Shown: positions 47,701 through 58,426, counted from the first letter of the stretch. The stretch is 64,000 nucleotides of DNA from Candidatus Liberibacter europaeus (GCA_003045065.1 PSQJ01000002.1:1-64000), one strand, 5' to 3'. Notes: generated by a model from the letters alone, not told the origin. Numbers and translations: made by a program.

Positions 47701-48489
47701 ATGAAGGCTTTTACTATAGCTGCAGCTGGTATGTCTGCACAGCAGACCAATCTTGAAATAATTGCAAATAACATCGCTAATATTAATACAACTGGATATA
47801 AAAGAGCTCGTGCAGAATTTTCCGATTTCCTTTATCAAGCTGAAAAAGTAGCTGGCTCACCTAGTCGAAGTTCGGATCAAGCTGTGGTTCCAGAAGGAAT
47901 TAACATTGGAAATGGTGTACAAATTTCGTCTGTACGTAATGTGTATACTCAAGGAGAATTATCGCATACTGGTAACAGTTTAGATTTGGCATTAGTAGGT
48001 CGTGGTTGGTTTCAGGTTGAGTCTCCCGATAAAACTATTCTGTATACGCGAGATGGTTCTTTTAATATAGATTCGAGAGGACAGCTTGTTACTTCTGATG
48101 GCAATGTTTTGATTCCTGGGATCATAATACCTGATGACGCTAGAGAAATAACTATTTCTAGATCTGGTCAAATTATGGCTGTAACAGGTAAAAGTTCCGA
48201 ATTTCAAACTTTGGGACAGATATTAATTGCTAATTTTGTTAATGAAGCAGGACTGCGTAATATTGGCGATAATCTTGTTTCAAAAACAGAAGTTTCAGGA
48301 GAAGCAATCATATCATCTCCTGATGATGTTGGTTTCGCACATATTAAACAAGGTTATTTAGAATCATCTAATGTTGATGCCGTCAAGGAGATATCTGAGA
48401 TGATATCTGCTCAGCGTGCCTATGAGATGAACTCTAAGGTTATGCAAGCTGCTGATGAGATGTCTTCGTTGGTTAGTAAGATGCGATAA
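47701..48489 (+). CDS. flgG: Flagellar distal rod protein FlgG
   Basis: Distal rod protein, 262 residues, full length. N-terminal [21 protein letters not shown], central [11 protein letters not shown] and [17 protein letters not shown]-terminal [19 protein letters not shown]. Confidence 0.96.
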   Translation: MKAFTIAAAGMSAQQTNLEIIANNIANINTTGYKRARAEFSDFLYQAEKVAGSPSRSSDQAVVPEGINIGNGVQISSVRNVYTQGELSHTGNSLDLALVGRGWFQVESPDKTILYTRDGSFNIDSRGQLVTSDGNVLIPGIIIPDDAREITISRSGQIMAVTGKSSEFQTLGQILIANFVNEAGLRNIGDNLVSKTEVSGEAIISSPDDVGFAHIKQGYLESSNVDAVKEISEMISAQRAYEMNSKVMQAADEMSSLVSKMR

Positions 48490-48507
48490 TTACATTGGAG
48501 ATTTGAA

Positions 48508-48975
48508 ATGATGCGATACTATTGTATTGGATTATTGCTCAGTTTTTATTTTTTTATACTTGAATTTAATTGTATATTTGCTAATAGCCTTGGTCGTGCT
48601 GTCGTTCCTTCTGTTGTTATTAATGTAGGCGAAGTCCTAAATGAATCAAAATTAAAGGAATTAGATGTTACAAATCCACATATTATAGGGGGCTATGCAC
48701 GTTCTATTAAAGATGTGATAGGGCTTGTAACACGGCGTTTGTTATTGCCAGATCGTGTTATTCCACTTTCGGTATTACATCGTCCTTATATAATTACTAT
48801 TGGTTCTAAAGTTCGTATCATTTTTACTCAGGGCAATATGACAATATCTGCTGCTGGAATTGCCCTTTCTGATGCAAGTGCTGGAGATATAATTTCCGTG
48901 AAAAACAGTGATACTGGCGTGATAATTTCCGGCAATGTTATGAGTGATGGAACGGTTAGTGTTACAACAAAATGA
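48508..48975 (+). CDS. flgA: Flagellar P-ring assembly chaperone FlgA
   Basis: Periplasmic chaperone for the P-ring protein FlgI, 155 residues. Signal peptide ends near residue 26. The SAF-like C-terminal domain includes GLVTRRLLLPDRVIPLSVL and VKNSDTGVIISGNVMSDGTV. Overlaps flgI by 4 bp, fitting its role. Confidence 0.91.
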   Translation: MMRYYCIGLLLSFYFFILEFNCIFANSLGRAVVPSVVINVGEVLNESKLKELDVTNPHIIGGYARSIKDVIGLVTRRLLLPDRVIPLSVLHRPYIITIGSKVRIIFTQGNMTISAAGIALSDASAGDIISVKNSDTGVIISGNVMSDGTVSVTTK

Positions 48976-50081
48976 TTTTTCGTATAATTGCTTTTATTGT
49001 TTATTCCATAATGTGGAGTGAAGCATCAGCACAAGTTGTATCTCGTATAAAGGATGTTGTTTCTTTGCAATCAGGTAGAGATAATCAACTAATTGGATAT
49101 GGTCTTGTTGTGGGACTCCAAGGAAGTGGTGATAGCTTGCGTTCATCACCTTTTACAGAACAATCAATGCGTTCTTTATTGCAAAATCTTGGTGTATCGA
49201 TTCAAGGAGGAAAATTAAGAGCGAAAAATATAGCTGCTGTTATGGTAACTGCTAATTTGCCTCCGTTTGCTAGTGTTGGAAGTCGAATTGACGTGTCTAT
49301 TAATTCATTGGGAGATGCCTATTCATTGCGAGGTGGAACTCTAATCATGACTCCGCTTTTAGGAGGTGATGGCAATGTTTATGCGGTAGCACAGGGGTCT
49401 GTAATGGTTTCAGGGATATTTGTTAAAGGTCAAACTTCTTCTTTTTTAGAAGGAATATCTACTGGGGGTAAAATTGTGAACGGTGCTATTGTTGAAAGAG
49501 AAATACCTTTGAAATTTAAAGATTCAACAAATCTTATTTTACAATTACGTAATCCAGACTTTTCTACTTCAATGCGCATTGCTGATAAAATTAATTCTTA
49601 TTCTTTAGTTCGTTTTGGACAATCTATTGCAGAAGCTCGTGACTCACGAATAGTTAAAGTGTTAAAGCCAACGCAGATTGATCTTACAAGATTGATGTCT
49701 GAGATTGAAATGCTGCAAATAGAGACAGATACACCAGCTAGGGTAATTATAAATGAACGTACTGGTACGATTGTTATAGGTGATAATGTCAGGATTTCTA
49801 AGGTTGTAGTTAGCTATGGAAATTTAACAGTACAAATAACTGAAGATCAGCAAGTTAGTCAGCCTAACCAATTATCTTTATGGGGAGTGACTGATATCCA
49901 AACTAATACTGATATCAAGGTTTCCAAGGGGGGGGGATACGTTTCTATTTTGGATGCTCCTGATTTGAATAGTCTTGTATCAGGCATGAATAAAATTGGA
50001 CTTAAGCCGGATGGAATAATAGCTATTCTTCAAGGTATTAAGGCAGCAGGAGCTCTTCAGTCAGAGATTATAATTCAATGA
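48972..50081 (+). CDS. flgI: Flagellar P-ring protein FlgI
   Basis: P-ring subunit, 369 residues. Signal peptide ends SAQ (about residue 21), followed by the highly conserved RIKDVVSLQSGRDNQLIGYG and GLQGSGDS, and the late PDLNSLVSGMNKIGLKPDGI segment. Overlaps both neighbours by 4 bp. Confidence 0.96.
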   Translation: MIFRIIAFIVYSIMWSEASAQVVSRIKDVVSLQSGRDNQLIGYGLVVGLQGSGDSLRSSPFTEQSMRSLLQNLGVSIQGGKLRAKNIAAVMVTANLPPFASVGSRIDVSINSLGDAYSLRGGTLIMTPLLGGDGNVYAVAQGSVMVSGIFVKGQTSSFLEGISTGGKIVNGAIVEREIPLKFKDSTNLILQLRNPDFSTSMRIADKINSYSLVRFGQSIAEARDSRIVKVLKPTQIDLTRLMSEIEMLQIETDTPARVIINERTGTIVIGDNVRISKVVVSYGNLTVQITEDQQVSQPNQLSLWGVTDIQTNTDIKVSKGGGYVSILDAPDLNSLVSGMNKIGLKPDGIIAILQGIKAAGALQSEIIIQ

Positions 50082-50602
50082 TACCTTTATCTATTATCTG
50101 CTTTTATAAGGGTAAAGAGATTACTTCAGTATATTGCTGTTTATTATTCTTTTTTTTACAAGGTTTGATTTGTCAAAGTTATGGGGATTTATTAATTAAC
50201 CCTGATCAAGAAATGCAGAAATATTGTACTAACATAGCTGATTTAGTTCGAGAACGTAATTATTTATCGAATAAAAAAGCATTGGAAGATTTGCAGAAAA
50301 AAGTAGAAGACCTTTTAGTGTTATTAGAAAACCGTAAAAATGAATATGATACTTGGTTTAAGAAATATGATAATTTCATTTCATCATATAATAAAAATAT
50401 TTTGGATATTTACAAAAAAATGGATTCTGATTCTGCAGCTATTCAATTGGAAAAAATAGATCCTGCAATATCATCTCATATTCTCATGCGATTGATTCCA
50501 CGCCAATCAAGCTTAATTATGTCTAAAATGGATCCTAGATATGCAGCTATTATTACCGATACTGTTGCCAATATGTTAAAATTTAAAAAATCAAAGAGAT
50601 AA
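50078..50602 (+). CDS. motE: MotE-like flagellar chaperone
   Basis: 174 residues: an N-terminal hydrophobic segment (about 18-35), a coiled coil (about 45-110), and an MgtE-N-like repeat domain with MDSDSAAIQLEKIDPAISS and ILMRLIPRQSSLIMSKMDP. The same domain order and gene place (flgI-motE-flgH) define MotE of Sinorhizobium, a chaperone for the motor protein MotC. No motC is in the window. Confidence 0.85.
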   Translation: MIPLSIICFYKGKEITSVYCCLLFFFLQGLICQSYGDLLINPDQEMQKYCTNIADLVRERNYLSNKKALEDLQKKVEDLLVLLENRKNEYDTWFKKYDNFISSYNKNILDIYKKMDSDSAAIQLEKIDPAISSHILMRLIPRQSSLIMSKMDPRYAAIITDTVANMLKFKKSKR

Positions 50603-50604
50603 AA

Positions 50605-51327
50605 GTGATGATTAGGTATTGTGTTGTTGTTGTGATGAATATTTGTTTATTATTTGGTTGTCAGGGGAGAACTATCTCTGAAATGGTTGGTGTTCCTCAT
50701 ATGAGTCCAATGGGCTCAGATTTGCATAATAATGATCGCAAACTTTTTTCTGGTCTGTATTTTAACAATCCTAAATTAATACAAAAAAATTATTCTTTAT
50801 GGAGAGATTCTCAATCTGCTCTTTTTAAGGATTCACGGGCTATCAATATAGGTGATATCCTAACAGTAAATATACAGATTAATGACAATGCTACTTTTGA
50901 TAATAAAACTGGGCGTAGTCGAAATAGTTCTTTAGGCAAAGAATTATTGGGAGGTTTTTCTTTTCTAGGAATTCAATCTAATAAAATGAACGCCAATGTA
51001 AAATATGATTCAAATAGTTCTTTATCAGGGAATGGGTCTATTAGTCGAGCAGAAAAATTGGAGCTTCGCATAGCTGCTATTGTTACTGAAATATTAGACA
51101 ACGGCAATCTTATTATCAGTGGATCTCAGGAAGTGCGTGTCAATGATGAAATTCGTATTCTCAATGTTACTGGATTAGTGCGTCCTCAAGATGTTGATGC
51201 TCATAATAGTATTTCTTACTATAAGATTGCCGAAGCAAGAATTTCTTATGGTGGCAAAGGGCATGCTATAGAATTGCAGAAAGCACCAATTGGACAACAG
51301 TTAATGGACAAATTTTCACCAATATAG
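50605..51327 (+). CDS. flgH: Flagellar L-ring lipoprotein FlgH
   Basis: Outer-membrane L-ring subunit, 240 residues. Lipobox LLFGC gives Cys19. Family segments: SLWRDSQSALFKDSRAINIGDILTV and the C-terminal SGLVRPQDV-like TGLVRPQDVDAHNSI and AEARISYGGKG. GTG at 50605 or ATG at 50608 may start it. Confidence 0.94.
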   Translation: MMIRYCVVVVMNICLLFGCQGRTISEMVGVPHMSPMGSDLHNNDRKLFSGLYFNNPKLIQKNYSLWRDSQSALFKDSRAINIGDILTVNIQINDNATFDNKTGRSRNSSLGKELLGGFSFLGIQSNKMNANVKYDSNSSLSGNGSISRAEKLELRIAAIVTEILDNGNLIISGSQEVRVNDEIRILNVTGLVRPQDVDAHNSISYYKIAEARISYGGKGHAIELQKAPIGQQLMDKFSPI

Positions 51328-51355
51328 ATTTTAGGTATATTCGGAATTATTATAT

Positions 51356-51880
51356 ATGTCAGATGATGCTGCAATCCAGAAATATTTTAATGCAAATCGA
51401 TATTATCAGGTATTTATAACAAAGTTCATATTACTAACTTGCACTGGAATCTTTTGTGGGTGGTTAGGTGGTTTTGAAATAATATCACTATTATCAGATA
51501 AGGAAAAAAATGGGGTTATTATATCATTGCTTAGTAGTATGCGTAATAATCAAAATAGCTCTGTTAGTACAGATATGGGTGAAATTGCGCAAGACAAATC
51601 CCATATTATTCCTCTTAAGCCTATCATAACAAATTTTGGAGCCACACCTGAGCATATGATAAGATTAGATATTGCCTTGATTTGCAAAAATATACCAGAC
51701 AAGGTTTTATTAGAAATGATACACCAAGATATTATAGCTTATTTTCGGACTATTTCTATTGAACAAATAACAGGTCCTCAAGGTTTTCGGTATTTGAAAA
51801 ATGATGTTGAAGAGCATATAAATTTGCGTTCAAAAAATTTAGTTTCACAAGTTATATTTAGGACATTTATAATTACATGA
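51356..51880 (+). CDS. fliL: Flagellar basal body protein FliL
   Basis: Single-span inner-membrane protein near the stator, 174 residues. Membrane helix about 22-45 and a periplasmic FliL domain ending with DIIAYFRTISIEQITGPQGF. Divergent but well placed between flgH and fliP; overlaps fliP by 4 bp. Confidence 0.87.
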   Translation: MSDDAAIQKYFNANRYYQVFITKFILLTCTGIFCGWLGGFEIISLLSDKEKNGVIISLLSSMRNNQNSSVSTDMGEIAQDKSHIIPLKPIITNFGATPEHMIRLDIALICKNIPDKVLLEMIHQDIIAYFRTISIEQITGPQGFRYLKNDVEEHINLRSKNLVSQVIFRTFIIT

Positions 51881-52617
51881 TTAAATATTTGATTTTTGCA
51901 GGTTTTTTTGTATTTCCTGAATCAATTTTTGCACAATCATCTTTACATGAAATGTTGGCAATTCCTTCAAATTTATCAGTTTCTACTTGGATTGTAAGAA
52001 CCTTTGGACTTTTTACTATTTTGTCAATAGTGCCTGTTCTTCTTGTTATGGTTACTTGTTTTCCAAGATTTATAATTGTTTTTTCGATACTGCGGACAGG
52101 GATAGGAATGACATCTATTCCTCCTAATCTTGTTATAATAAGTCTTTCATTATTTATGACATTTTATGTTATGTCTCCCACAATAGATCATGCAATTGAA
52201 ATGGGTGTTAGACCTTTAATGAACAATCAAATTGCCGAAATAGAAGCAATTAAACAGATTGCAAAGCCATTTTGGGTATTTATGAAAAATAATACTAGGG
52301 AAAAGGATTTGTCCCTATTTATGGATATGGCTGCTAGTAATAAAAAAAGTAAAGATATTCAAAAAAATGATGAGGTGGAATATAGGGTGCTGATGCCAGC
52401 TTTTATGATTTCGGAGCTTCGGCGTAGTTTTGAAATTGGTTTTCTGATTATTTTGCCATTTTTGATTATTGATATGATAGTAGCTACTATCGTTATGGCA
52501 ATGGGAATGATGATGTTGCCTCCAACATCAATATCATTGCCATTTAAAATTATTTTCTTTGTTTTAATTGATGGTTGGAGTATTTTAGTCGAAAATTTAG
52601 TTCACTCTTTTGTCTAG
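51877..52617 (+). CDS. fliP: Flagellar export gate protein FliP
   Basis: Core of the type III export gate, 246 residues with four membrane helices. Conserved TCFPRFIIVFSILRTGIGM, MSPTIDHAIEMGV, MPAFMISELRRSFEIGF and MGMMMLPPTSISLPFKI. N-terminal signal peptide ends FAQ. Last gene of the operon; fliQ and fliR are not next to it, as in other rhizobia. Confidence 0.96.
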   Translation: MIKYLIFAGFFVFPESIFAQSSLHEMLAIPSNLSVSTWIVRTFGLFTILSIVPVLLVMVTCFPRFIIVFSILRTGIGMTSIPPNLVIISLSLFMTFYVMSPTIDHAIEMGVRPLMNNQIAEIEAIKQIAKPFWVFMKNNTREKDLSLFMDMAASNKKSKDIQKNDEVEYRVLMPAFMISELRRSFEIGFLIILPFLIIDMIVATIVMAMGMMMLPPTSISLPFKIIFFVLIDGWSILVENLVHSFV

Positions 52618-52850
52618 ATTAGAGAATTAATAATTGTTTATGTTGTAACTAGTTGATATTTTATTGGACACAAAATTTTTGTTATGATGCCGTGTCGTGA
52701 AATGACTAATTAAGTATAATAATAAAAATATTTCTATGTATAATCAATAATACTGAAGTTTTCTATAGAGATGTAACATTTGATGTTGTTCTATAGTACC
52801 TGGTTAGGTTATCTTAAATATTATCTTGGTAAAAAACTATATTAAATAGA

Positions 52851-54113
52851 TTATAACCAATTTGGTATGGAATCGAGCTCAATCAATTCTTTAAAACTCA
52901 GACGAGGACGAATAATATGGAATTCGGAGTCTTTTACCATGACTTCGGGAATTAATAATCGTGAGTTATAAGTTCCTGATTGAACCGCTCCATAAGCGCC
53001 AGCTTTATCAATATATAAAAGATCTTCTGGCTTAGGGAGAGGAATCGTCCGATTCAGCGCTATAAAATCTCCTGTTTCGCATACAGGTCCTACTAGATCA
53101 GCTGTTATATATGCACAATTTTTTTCTGGTAAAACAATAGGTTCAATTTCATGATATGCATTATAAAGAGTTGGACGGATAAAATCATTCATTGCTACAT
53201 CTAAAATGATAAAATTTTTGTCCATGTTATTTTTTATAGAGATTACTTTTGTTACTAGTATTCCTGCGCTTGCAACCAAAAACCTTCCAGGTTCTACAAT
53301 AATTTTGCATTGTAGATCTCCGAAATATTTCTGGATCAGGCGTGCATAATCAAGAGGATCAGGAGGGGGATTGTTATTACAATAAACTACGCCTAATCCG
53401 CCTCCAACGTCTATATGTTGTATATTATATCCATTAGAGCGGATTTGTTGTATTAGCTCTCGTAATAATTTGAATGCTTCGCAAAAAGATTCCAAATGGT
53501 ATATTTGGCTTCCTATATGCATATCAATCCCAGATATTTTAATGCCAGGTAGATTTTTTGAATAATCAAAAAGATAATGTATTTGGCTGATAGGAATTCC
53601 GAATTTATCCTCTTTTTTACCAGTGGATATTTTTTGATGAGTATTAGCATTTACATCAGGGTTTACACGAAAAGAAATAGGAGCTACCTTTCCTAGCAAG
53701 ACAGCGCGTTCATTAAGCTTGATTAATTCAGATTCAGATTCAACATTAAAGCAATATATTCCTAATTTAAGAGCTAAATCCATCTCATCAATTGTTTTTC
53801 CAACTCCTGAAAAAACAATTTTATCCGCTGGAACATTTGCAGATAAAGCACGATGCAATTCACCTTCAGATACTATATCTAGTCCAGCTCCTAAGCGTGT
53901 TAGTGTTTTAATAACAGCCTGATTGGAGTTTGCTTTCAAGGCATAACAAATCATTGTATCCATGCCTTCAAAAGCACGGGAGAATGTGAGGTAATTATTC
54001 TCTATGGCAGCTGTGGAATAGCAATAGAAAGGTGTTTTAACAGTTTGAGCAATCTTTTCAATAGAGAGATTTTCTACATGCAAACACCCTTCGTAATATT
54101 CGAAGAAATTCAT
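52851..54113 (-). CDS. lysA: Diaminopimelate decarboxylase
   Basis: PLP enzyme making lysine from meso-DAP, 420 residues. Schiff-base Lys60 in YALKAN, GGGLG phosphate loop, EPGRF and the active-site CETGDF are intact. Coupled to the upstream lipoprotein gene by a 4-bp ATGA overlap. Confidence 0.96.
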   Translation of the reverse strand: MNFFEYYEGCLHVENLSIEKIAQTVKTPFYCYSTAAIENNYLTFSRAFEGMDTMICYALKANSNQAVIKTLTRLGAGLDIVSEGELHRALSANVPADKIVFSGVGKTIDEMDLALKLGIYCFNVESESELIKLNERAVLLGKVAPISFRVNPDVNANTHQKISTGKKEDKFGIPISQIHYLFDYSKNLPGIKISGIDMHIGSQIYHLESFCEAFKLLRELIQQIRSNGYNIQHIDVGGGLGVVYCNNNPPPDPLDYARLIQKYFGDLQCKIIVEPGRFLVASAGILVTKVISIKNNMDKNFIILDVAMNDFIRPTLYNAYHEIEPIVLPEKNCAYITADLVGPVCETGDFIALNRTIPLPKPEDLLYIDKAGAYGAVQSGTYNSRLLIPEVMVKDSEFHIIRPRLSFKELIELDSIPNWL

Positions 54114-54238
54114 GTTCTGTAATTCTTATCTACATAATAGGATGCAGGAATTTCAGGATTCCCTTTTCGTCCACAGCTATATAGTAGTGAAGTGCCTAAT
54201 AGTATATATATCAATAAAAGATTAAATGGTAATTTCAT
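54110..54238 (-). CDS. Small LptM/YifL-like lipoprotein
   Basis: A 42-residue ORF between argH and lysA. Basic start (MK), hydrophobic signal, lipobox LLYSC with Cys22, then GRKGNPEIPA, which matches the short C-G-x-KG-x-P pattern of LptM-type lipoproteins. LptM (YifL) lies in front of lysA in many proteobacteria and helps the LPS transporter LptD mature. The stop overlaps the lysA start by 4 bp and the start is 20 bp after argH, so it sits in an argH-lipoprotein-lysA operon. Confidence 0.82.
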   Translation of the reverse strand: MKLPFNLLLIYILLGTSLLYSCGRKGNPEIPASYYVDKNYRT

Positions 54239-54258
54239 TTTTTTGTTCCACATATAAT

Positions 54259-55683
54259 TTATATTATAGATGTTTCATGTTTTATAAACTTTTCGATTCG
54301 ACGTTTCCAATAAGAAATCTGTTTTTTGACTTCTTCTGGAGATGTTCCACCAAAGCTTTTGCGACTCAGTATAGATGATTCAACTTGAAGGACATTGTAA
54401 ATATCAGATGTAAATACAGGACTTATTTTCGTTAGCATTTCTAAGGATAATTCTGCAAGTTCACATTTTTTTTCTTCTGCTAAAGATACTGCGCGTCCCG
54501 TTATATGATGTGCTTCTCGGAAAGGTATATTAGCACATCTTACTAGCCAATCTGCCAAATCTGTAGCAGTAGAATGGCTTGAAACGGCTGCTTCTCGCAT
54601 TTTATTCTTGTTTACGGTTAGGTCACATATCATTGCACTCATGGCTAATATGACCACTTCTAATGTCTCAATTGCATCAAAAATAAGTTCCTTGTCCTCT
54701 TGCATATCTTTTGAATAAGCTAAAGGTAATCCTTTCATTACTGTTAAGATCGACATTAGAGCTCCATTAATGCGACCTGTTTTAGCACGAACCAGCTCCG
54801 CACCATCAGGATTTCGTTTTTGGGGCATAATTGATGACCCGGTTGCAAAAGCATCTGATAGTCGAATGAATCCAAATTGTGGCGTAGACCACAGTATCAT
54901 CTCTTCAGCTAACCGTGACGTGTGCATAGCACAAATTGATGAATTAGATAGACATTCTAATATAAAATCGCGATCAGATACGGTGTCAATAGAATTTCTT
55001 GTTGGCTCTCTAAAACCAAGTTCTTTAGCCGTTAAGTGTCGATCTATGGGGAAACTAGTGCCAGATAGTGCTGCTACTCCTAATGGGCATTCATTCAGGC
55101 GTTCAATAGAATCAAAAAATCTTGAAATGTCACGTCCGAACATTTCTACATATGCCATATAATGATGGCCAAAAGTAACTGGTTGTGCCGTTTGTAGATG
55201 AGTAAATCCAGGCATTATAGTATCACAATGTTCTTCTGCTTTATTAAGGAGAATTATTAGTAGTTTTATTAAATCATCTATTATTTTTACAGTTTTTTCC
55301 TTTACCCACAGACGTAAATCAAGGGCTACTTGGTCATTGCGGGATCGTGCTGTGTGAAGTCTTCCAGCCGCAGAGCCAATTAAAGTACTAAGTCGTGCCT
55401 CAATATTCATATGAATATCTTCAAGTTCTCGGGAGAATTCAAATGAACCATTTTTTATTTCGGCATGGATTACCTTTAATCCATCTATAATCTTGTGACA
55501 ATCCTCCTGTGATATGATTCCTTGTTTAGCTAGCATATACGCGTGAACTTCAGATCCACGGATGTCCTGTTCAAAAAGTTTTTTGTCAAAATCAATGGAA
55601 ACATTTATTTTGTCCATTATCCAGCTTGGGCTAGTAGAAAATCTACCGCCCCACATTTTATTGGATTTTGTTTTATCGTCCAA
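54259..55683 (-). CDS. argH: Argininosuccinate lyase
   Basis: Final step of arginine synthesis, 474 residues. Signature [12 protein letters not shown] with catalytic Ser in the flexible loop, plus [14 protein letters not shown] and [10 protein letters not shown]. Start is TTG with GAGAGGA 5 nt upstream. First of the argH-lysA operon. Confidence 0.96.
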   Translation of the reverse strand: MDDKTKSNKMWGGRFSTSPSWIMDKINVSIDFDKKLFEQDIRGSEVHAYMLAKQGIISQEDCHKIIDGLKVIHAEIKNGSFEFSRELEDIHMNIEARLSTLIGSAAGRLHTARSRNDQVALDLRLWVKEKTVKIIDDLIKLLIILLNKAEEHCDTIMPGFTHLQTAQPVTFGHHYMAYVEMFGRDISRFFDSIERLNECPLGVAALSGTSFPIDRHLTAKELGFREPTRNSIDTVSDRDFILECLSNSSICAMHTSRLAEEMILWSTPQFGFIRLSDAFATGSSIMPQKRNPDGAELVRAKTGRINGALMSILTVMKGLPLAYSKDMQEDKELIFDAIETLEVVILAMSAMICDLTVNKNKMREAAVSSHSTATDLADWLVRCANIPFREAHHITGRAVSLAEEKKCELAELSLEMLTKISPVFTSDIYNVLQVESSILSRKSFGGTSPEEVKKQISYWKRRIEKFIKHETSII

Positions 55684-56110
55684 TATTTCCTCTCCATCGT
55701 TATATTAAGAGTCTATCCAATGCCCAAGTAATTGATAATGATACTTATTATAAAGTTCGTGCCATATTGGAGTATATGAACCACGAATATGATTGCTATT
55801 AACAATCATTCTCTATTAGTAAATCAAAGTTTGCATTTGATCAATATCAGTAAATGTTTCATGTGTCACGAAGAGATGAATAATTGCATGATATCAATTC
55901 ATATTTATATATTTATAGTAATTATAGGCATCCTACATGATATTTATGTGTATTGTGAGTTAGTGAATCATTATATAGTATAGTATCAGCACATTCTTTA
56001 CTTCAGTAATTTGATAATTATAAAATAACATTAAAGATTAAGCATCTTGTAATTATTTTTTGTTTGAGTCCTGTAACTAAAATGCTACACTTTGCACTAA
56101 AAAATATAAT
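55684..56110. other. Spacer between etfA and argH
   Basis: 427 bp. In rhizobia a thioredoxin-like tlpA gene often stands opposite argH; no readable trace remains. A 64-codon frame at 55789-55983 has no ribosome-binding site or family likeness. Confidence 0.5.
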
Positions 56111-57064
56111 TTATAAATATCTTTCAATTTCTGGTAAAATTTCAAAAATATCTCCAACAATAAAATAATCAGAAATCTTGAAAATAGGGGCGTTTTCATC
56201 TTTATTTATAGCAACAATAATTTTTGATTCTTTCATTCCTGATATATGCTGAATGGCACCTGATATCCCAGCGGCAATATAAAGTTCTGGAGAAACTACA
56301 ATTCCTGTTTGTCCAATTTGCCAATCATTAGGGGCAAAACCAGCATATACTGCATCTCGAGTAGCACCGACAGCTGCTCCAAGTTTTTTTGCTAAAGGAA
56401 TAATTATCGATTGGAAATTTTCTTTGGAGCCTAAGGATTTCCCTCCTGCTATGACAATTCTCGCAGATGCAAGGTCAATTTGCCCTTCAGCAGTTTTTTC
56501 TTCTTTGATAAAACGTGTCGGAATATTTTTTTCTATATGTTTTGATGATAATTTCTCTACGTGAGCGGGTATTTCTCTTTGCAGGGAAAGGGGAAATGCA
56601 ACAGATCTAACTGTGATAATTCGACACTTATCTGTTGTTTCCACAGTTTGTATAATATTTCCTGAGTGTGTTGGCCTTTTAAAAATATTAGGTGAGATGA
56701 TTTCAATAATTTCAGATACTTGCATTGAATCTAATATTGCTGCAACGCGTGGTAATATATCTTTGCCAGTTGCATTAGCATCTGCCATTATTGTTCCATA
56801 GTCTTTTGCTATGGACACGATAAAATCGCTTACTGGTTCGGAAAGTTGATGACTAAAAATTTTATTTTGCGCCACTATAACTTTGGTTATACCATCTATT
56901 TTTGACGCTTGTTGGGCAATATCTTCAATATCATCTCCCATAACCAAGATATGTATATCGTGACCAATTTGCTTGGCAGCCGTTACGATTCTTGATGTAT
57001 GTTCTGATAAATTGTTTTGATTATAATCTGCAAGCAAAAGTATTGGCATATTACAGTAAGCCAT
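56111..57064 (-). CDS. etfA: Electron transfer flavoprotein alpha subunit
   Basis: 317-residue FAD-binding subunit. The C-terminal FAD domain has GAVGATRDAVYAGFAP, the QIGQTGIVVSPELYIAAGIS run and GAIQHISGM. GAGGAA is 5-6 nt before the ATG, which lies 14 bp inside etfB. No ETF:quinone oxidoreductase or acyl-CoA dehydrogenase is nearby. Confidence 0.95.
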   Translation of the reverse strand: MAYCNMPILLLADYNQNNLSEHTSRIVTAAKQIGHDIHILVMGDDIEDIAQQASKIDGITKVIVAQNKIFSHQLSEPVSDFIVSIAKDYGTIMADANATGKDILPRVAAILDSMQVSEIIEIISPNIFKRPTHSGNIIQTVETTDKCRIITVRSVAFPLSLQREIPAHVEKLSSKHIEKNIPTRFIKEEKTAEGQIDLASARIVIAGGKSLGSKENFQSIIIPLAKKLGAAVGATRDAVYAGFAPNDWQIGQTGIVVSPELYIAAGISGAIQHISGMKESKIIVAINKDENAPIFKISDYFIVGDIFEILPEIERYL

Positions 57065-57800
57065 GTTTATTCCTCAATATTTTAATTAGTTCTGAGGTAG
57101 AATTTAATCTCAATCCAGCTCTATTAATTGTATTCTCTTCAACTTTAAGAATTTTTAGATGAGGCGTCAAATCAATCAAAAAATCGGTGTCCATTCTTCT
57201 TTCAATATGTTTTTTTCTGGCTTTTATCATATTTGGAAGTGATATATATCGGGGCTCATTTAGACTTAGATCAACTGTTATAACTGTTGGTAATTCTGTT
57301 TTTATTGTTATGGCTCCAGATCCTGTTTCGCGCATAACTATTACATGATTTTTATCAATCTCTATTCTAGAAGCGAATGTTGCTTGACCCCATCCCATCA
57401 ATGCTGCCAGCATTTGCCCCGTTTGATTTGATTCATTGTCGGTGGTTTGTTTCCCAGCAATTACTATATCAGGCTTTTCTTCACTTACTATTTCTCGAAG
57501 GAGTTTTGCTATTGACAATGGCTCAAGTATTGCTCGACTTTCAATAAAAATGGCTCTATCTACCCCCATGGCAAGAGCGTTTTTGAGAATTTCTTCGGTT
57601 TTGCCACATCCTATGGATACAGCTATGATTTCAGTAGCCATTCCCTTTTCTCTTAATTGCAATGATTCTTCAATAGCAACCTCATCAAAAGGGTTTATCA
57701 ACATTTTTACATTTTCTGTATCAATTCCAGAGCTGTCAACTTTTATACGTACTTTCGCATTATAATCTATAACCCCCTTAATAGGCACGAGTATTTTCAT
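57051..57800 (-). CDS. etfB: Electron transfer flavoprotein beta subunit
   Basis: 249-residue beta subunit, AMP-binding. Typical MKILVPIKGVIDYNAKVRIK start at 57800 (a TTG six codons up is unlikely), NPFDEVAIEESLQL, and GKQTTDNESNQTGQMLA. Transcribed before etfA in the same operon. Confidence 0.95.
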   Translation of the reverse strand: MKILVPIKGVIDYNAKVRIKVDSSGIDTENVKMLINPFDEVAIEESLQLREKGMATEIIAVSIGCGKTEEILKNALAMGVDRAIFIESRAILEPLSIAKLLREIVSEEKPDIVIAGKQTTDNESNQTGQMLAALMGWGQATFASRIEIDKNHVIVMRETGSGAITIKTELPTVITVDLSLNEPRYISLPNMIKARKKHIERRMDTDFLIDLTPHLKILKVEENTINRAGLRLNSTSELIKILRNKHGLL

Positions 57801-58426
57801 GATGTATAGATTCCACAATGAGAAGTTGATAATAGTTTACTAGACATGCCTTTGATTCGTTTCATTGAATAAGTTTGAGTATTTTTTAACAATTTAAAAC
57901 TTCATGTATTTTAATTATATTAACTATTGATATTGGTGTACAATGGAACGTATCTAATATATTCCGATATGTCGCTTTCCATTGTAGTTAAAACCTATGT
58001 TTAAGTAAAGTGATACCGATTATGAATTGTGGATTGCCAAAATTTTTCATAACGCTAGCTATAAGAGATGTTGTAGAAAAGTGTTTTTTGAAGTGGGGGT
58101 ATTTTCCAAAACACTCTTCAACAAGGGTATTATGGTTTATATGTGTTTTTAATGTTGAAACACTATAAACTATATATTATTATGCTTATATAAGATGTTT
58201 TTAATTCTAAAGCTATCTTTTATAATGTTATAATATACTTAATTCCAATTATAACATATCTATTTTAATTGTGAATAAGCCTTATATTTTTAATAGATCG
58301 CTAAGTTACAATAAACCATGTGTTTTTTTGCTGAATAAGTATATTTTTAGAACGTTTAAAACAATAAATAGTTATAAAAATATGTTAATTATATGATTTC
58401 GTATTTTATTAATGGAGTGATGTTGG
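57801..58426. other. Spacer with a hairpin between etfB and the YihY gene
   Basis: 626 bp, no supported gene. At 58076-58119 a stem of 11 pairs in 12 positions (GAAAAGTGTTTT against AAAACACTCTTC) with a 20-nt loop holding GGGGG could fold in RNA; it lacks a T-run and is of unknown use. Confidence 0.45.

Noticed and set aside
51846..51859. CACAAG match within fliL resembling the flagellar motif
   Set aside because: Inside coding DNA and not before a transcript start; likely chance.
55789..55983. 64-codon plus-strand frame between argH and etfA
   Set aside because: No ribosome-binding site, odd composition, no similarity known to me.
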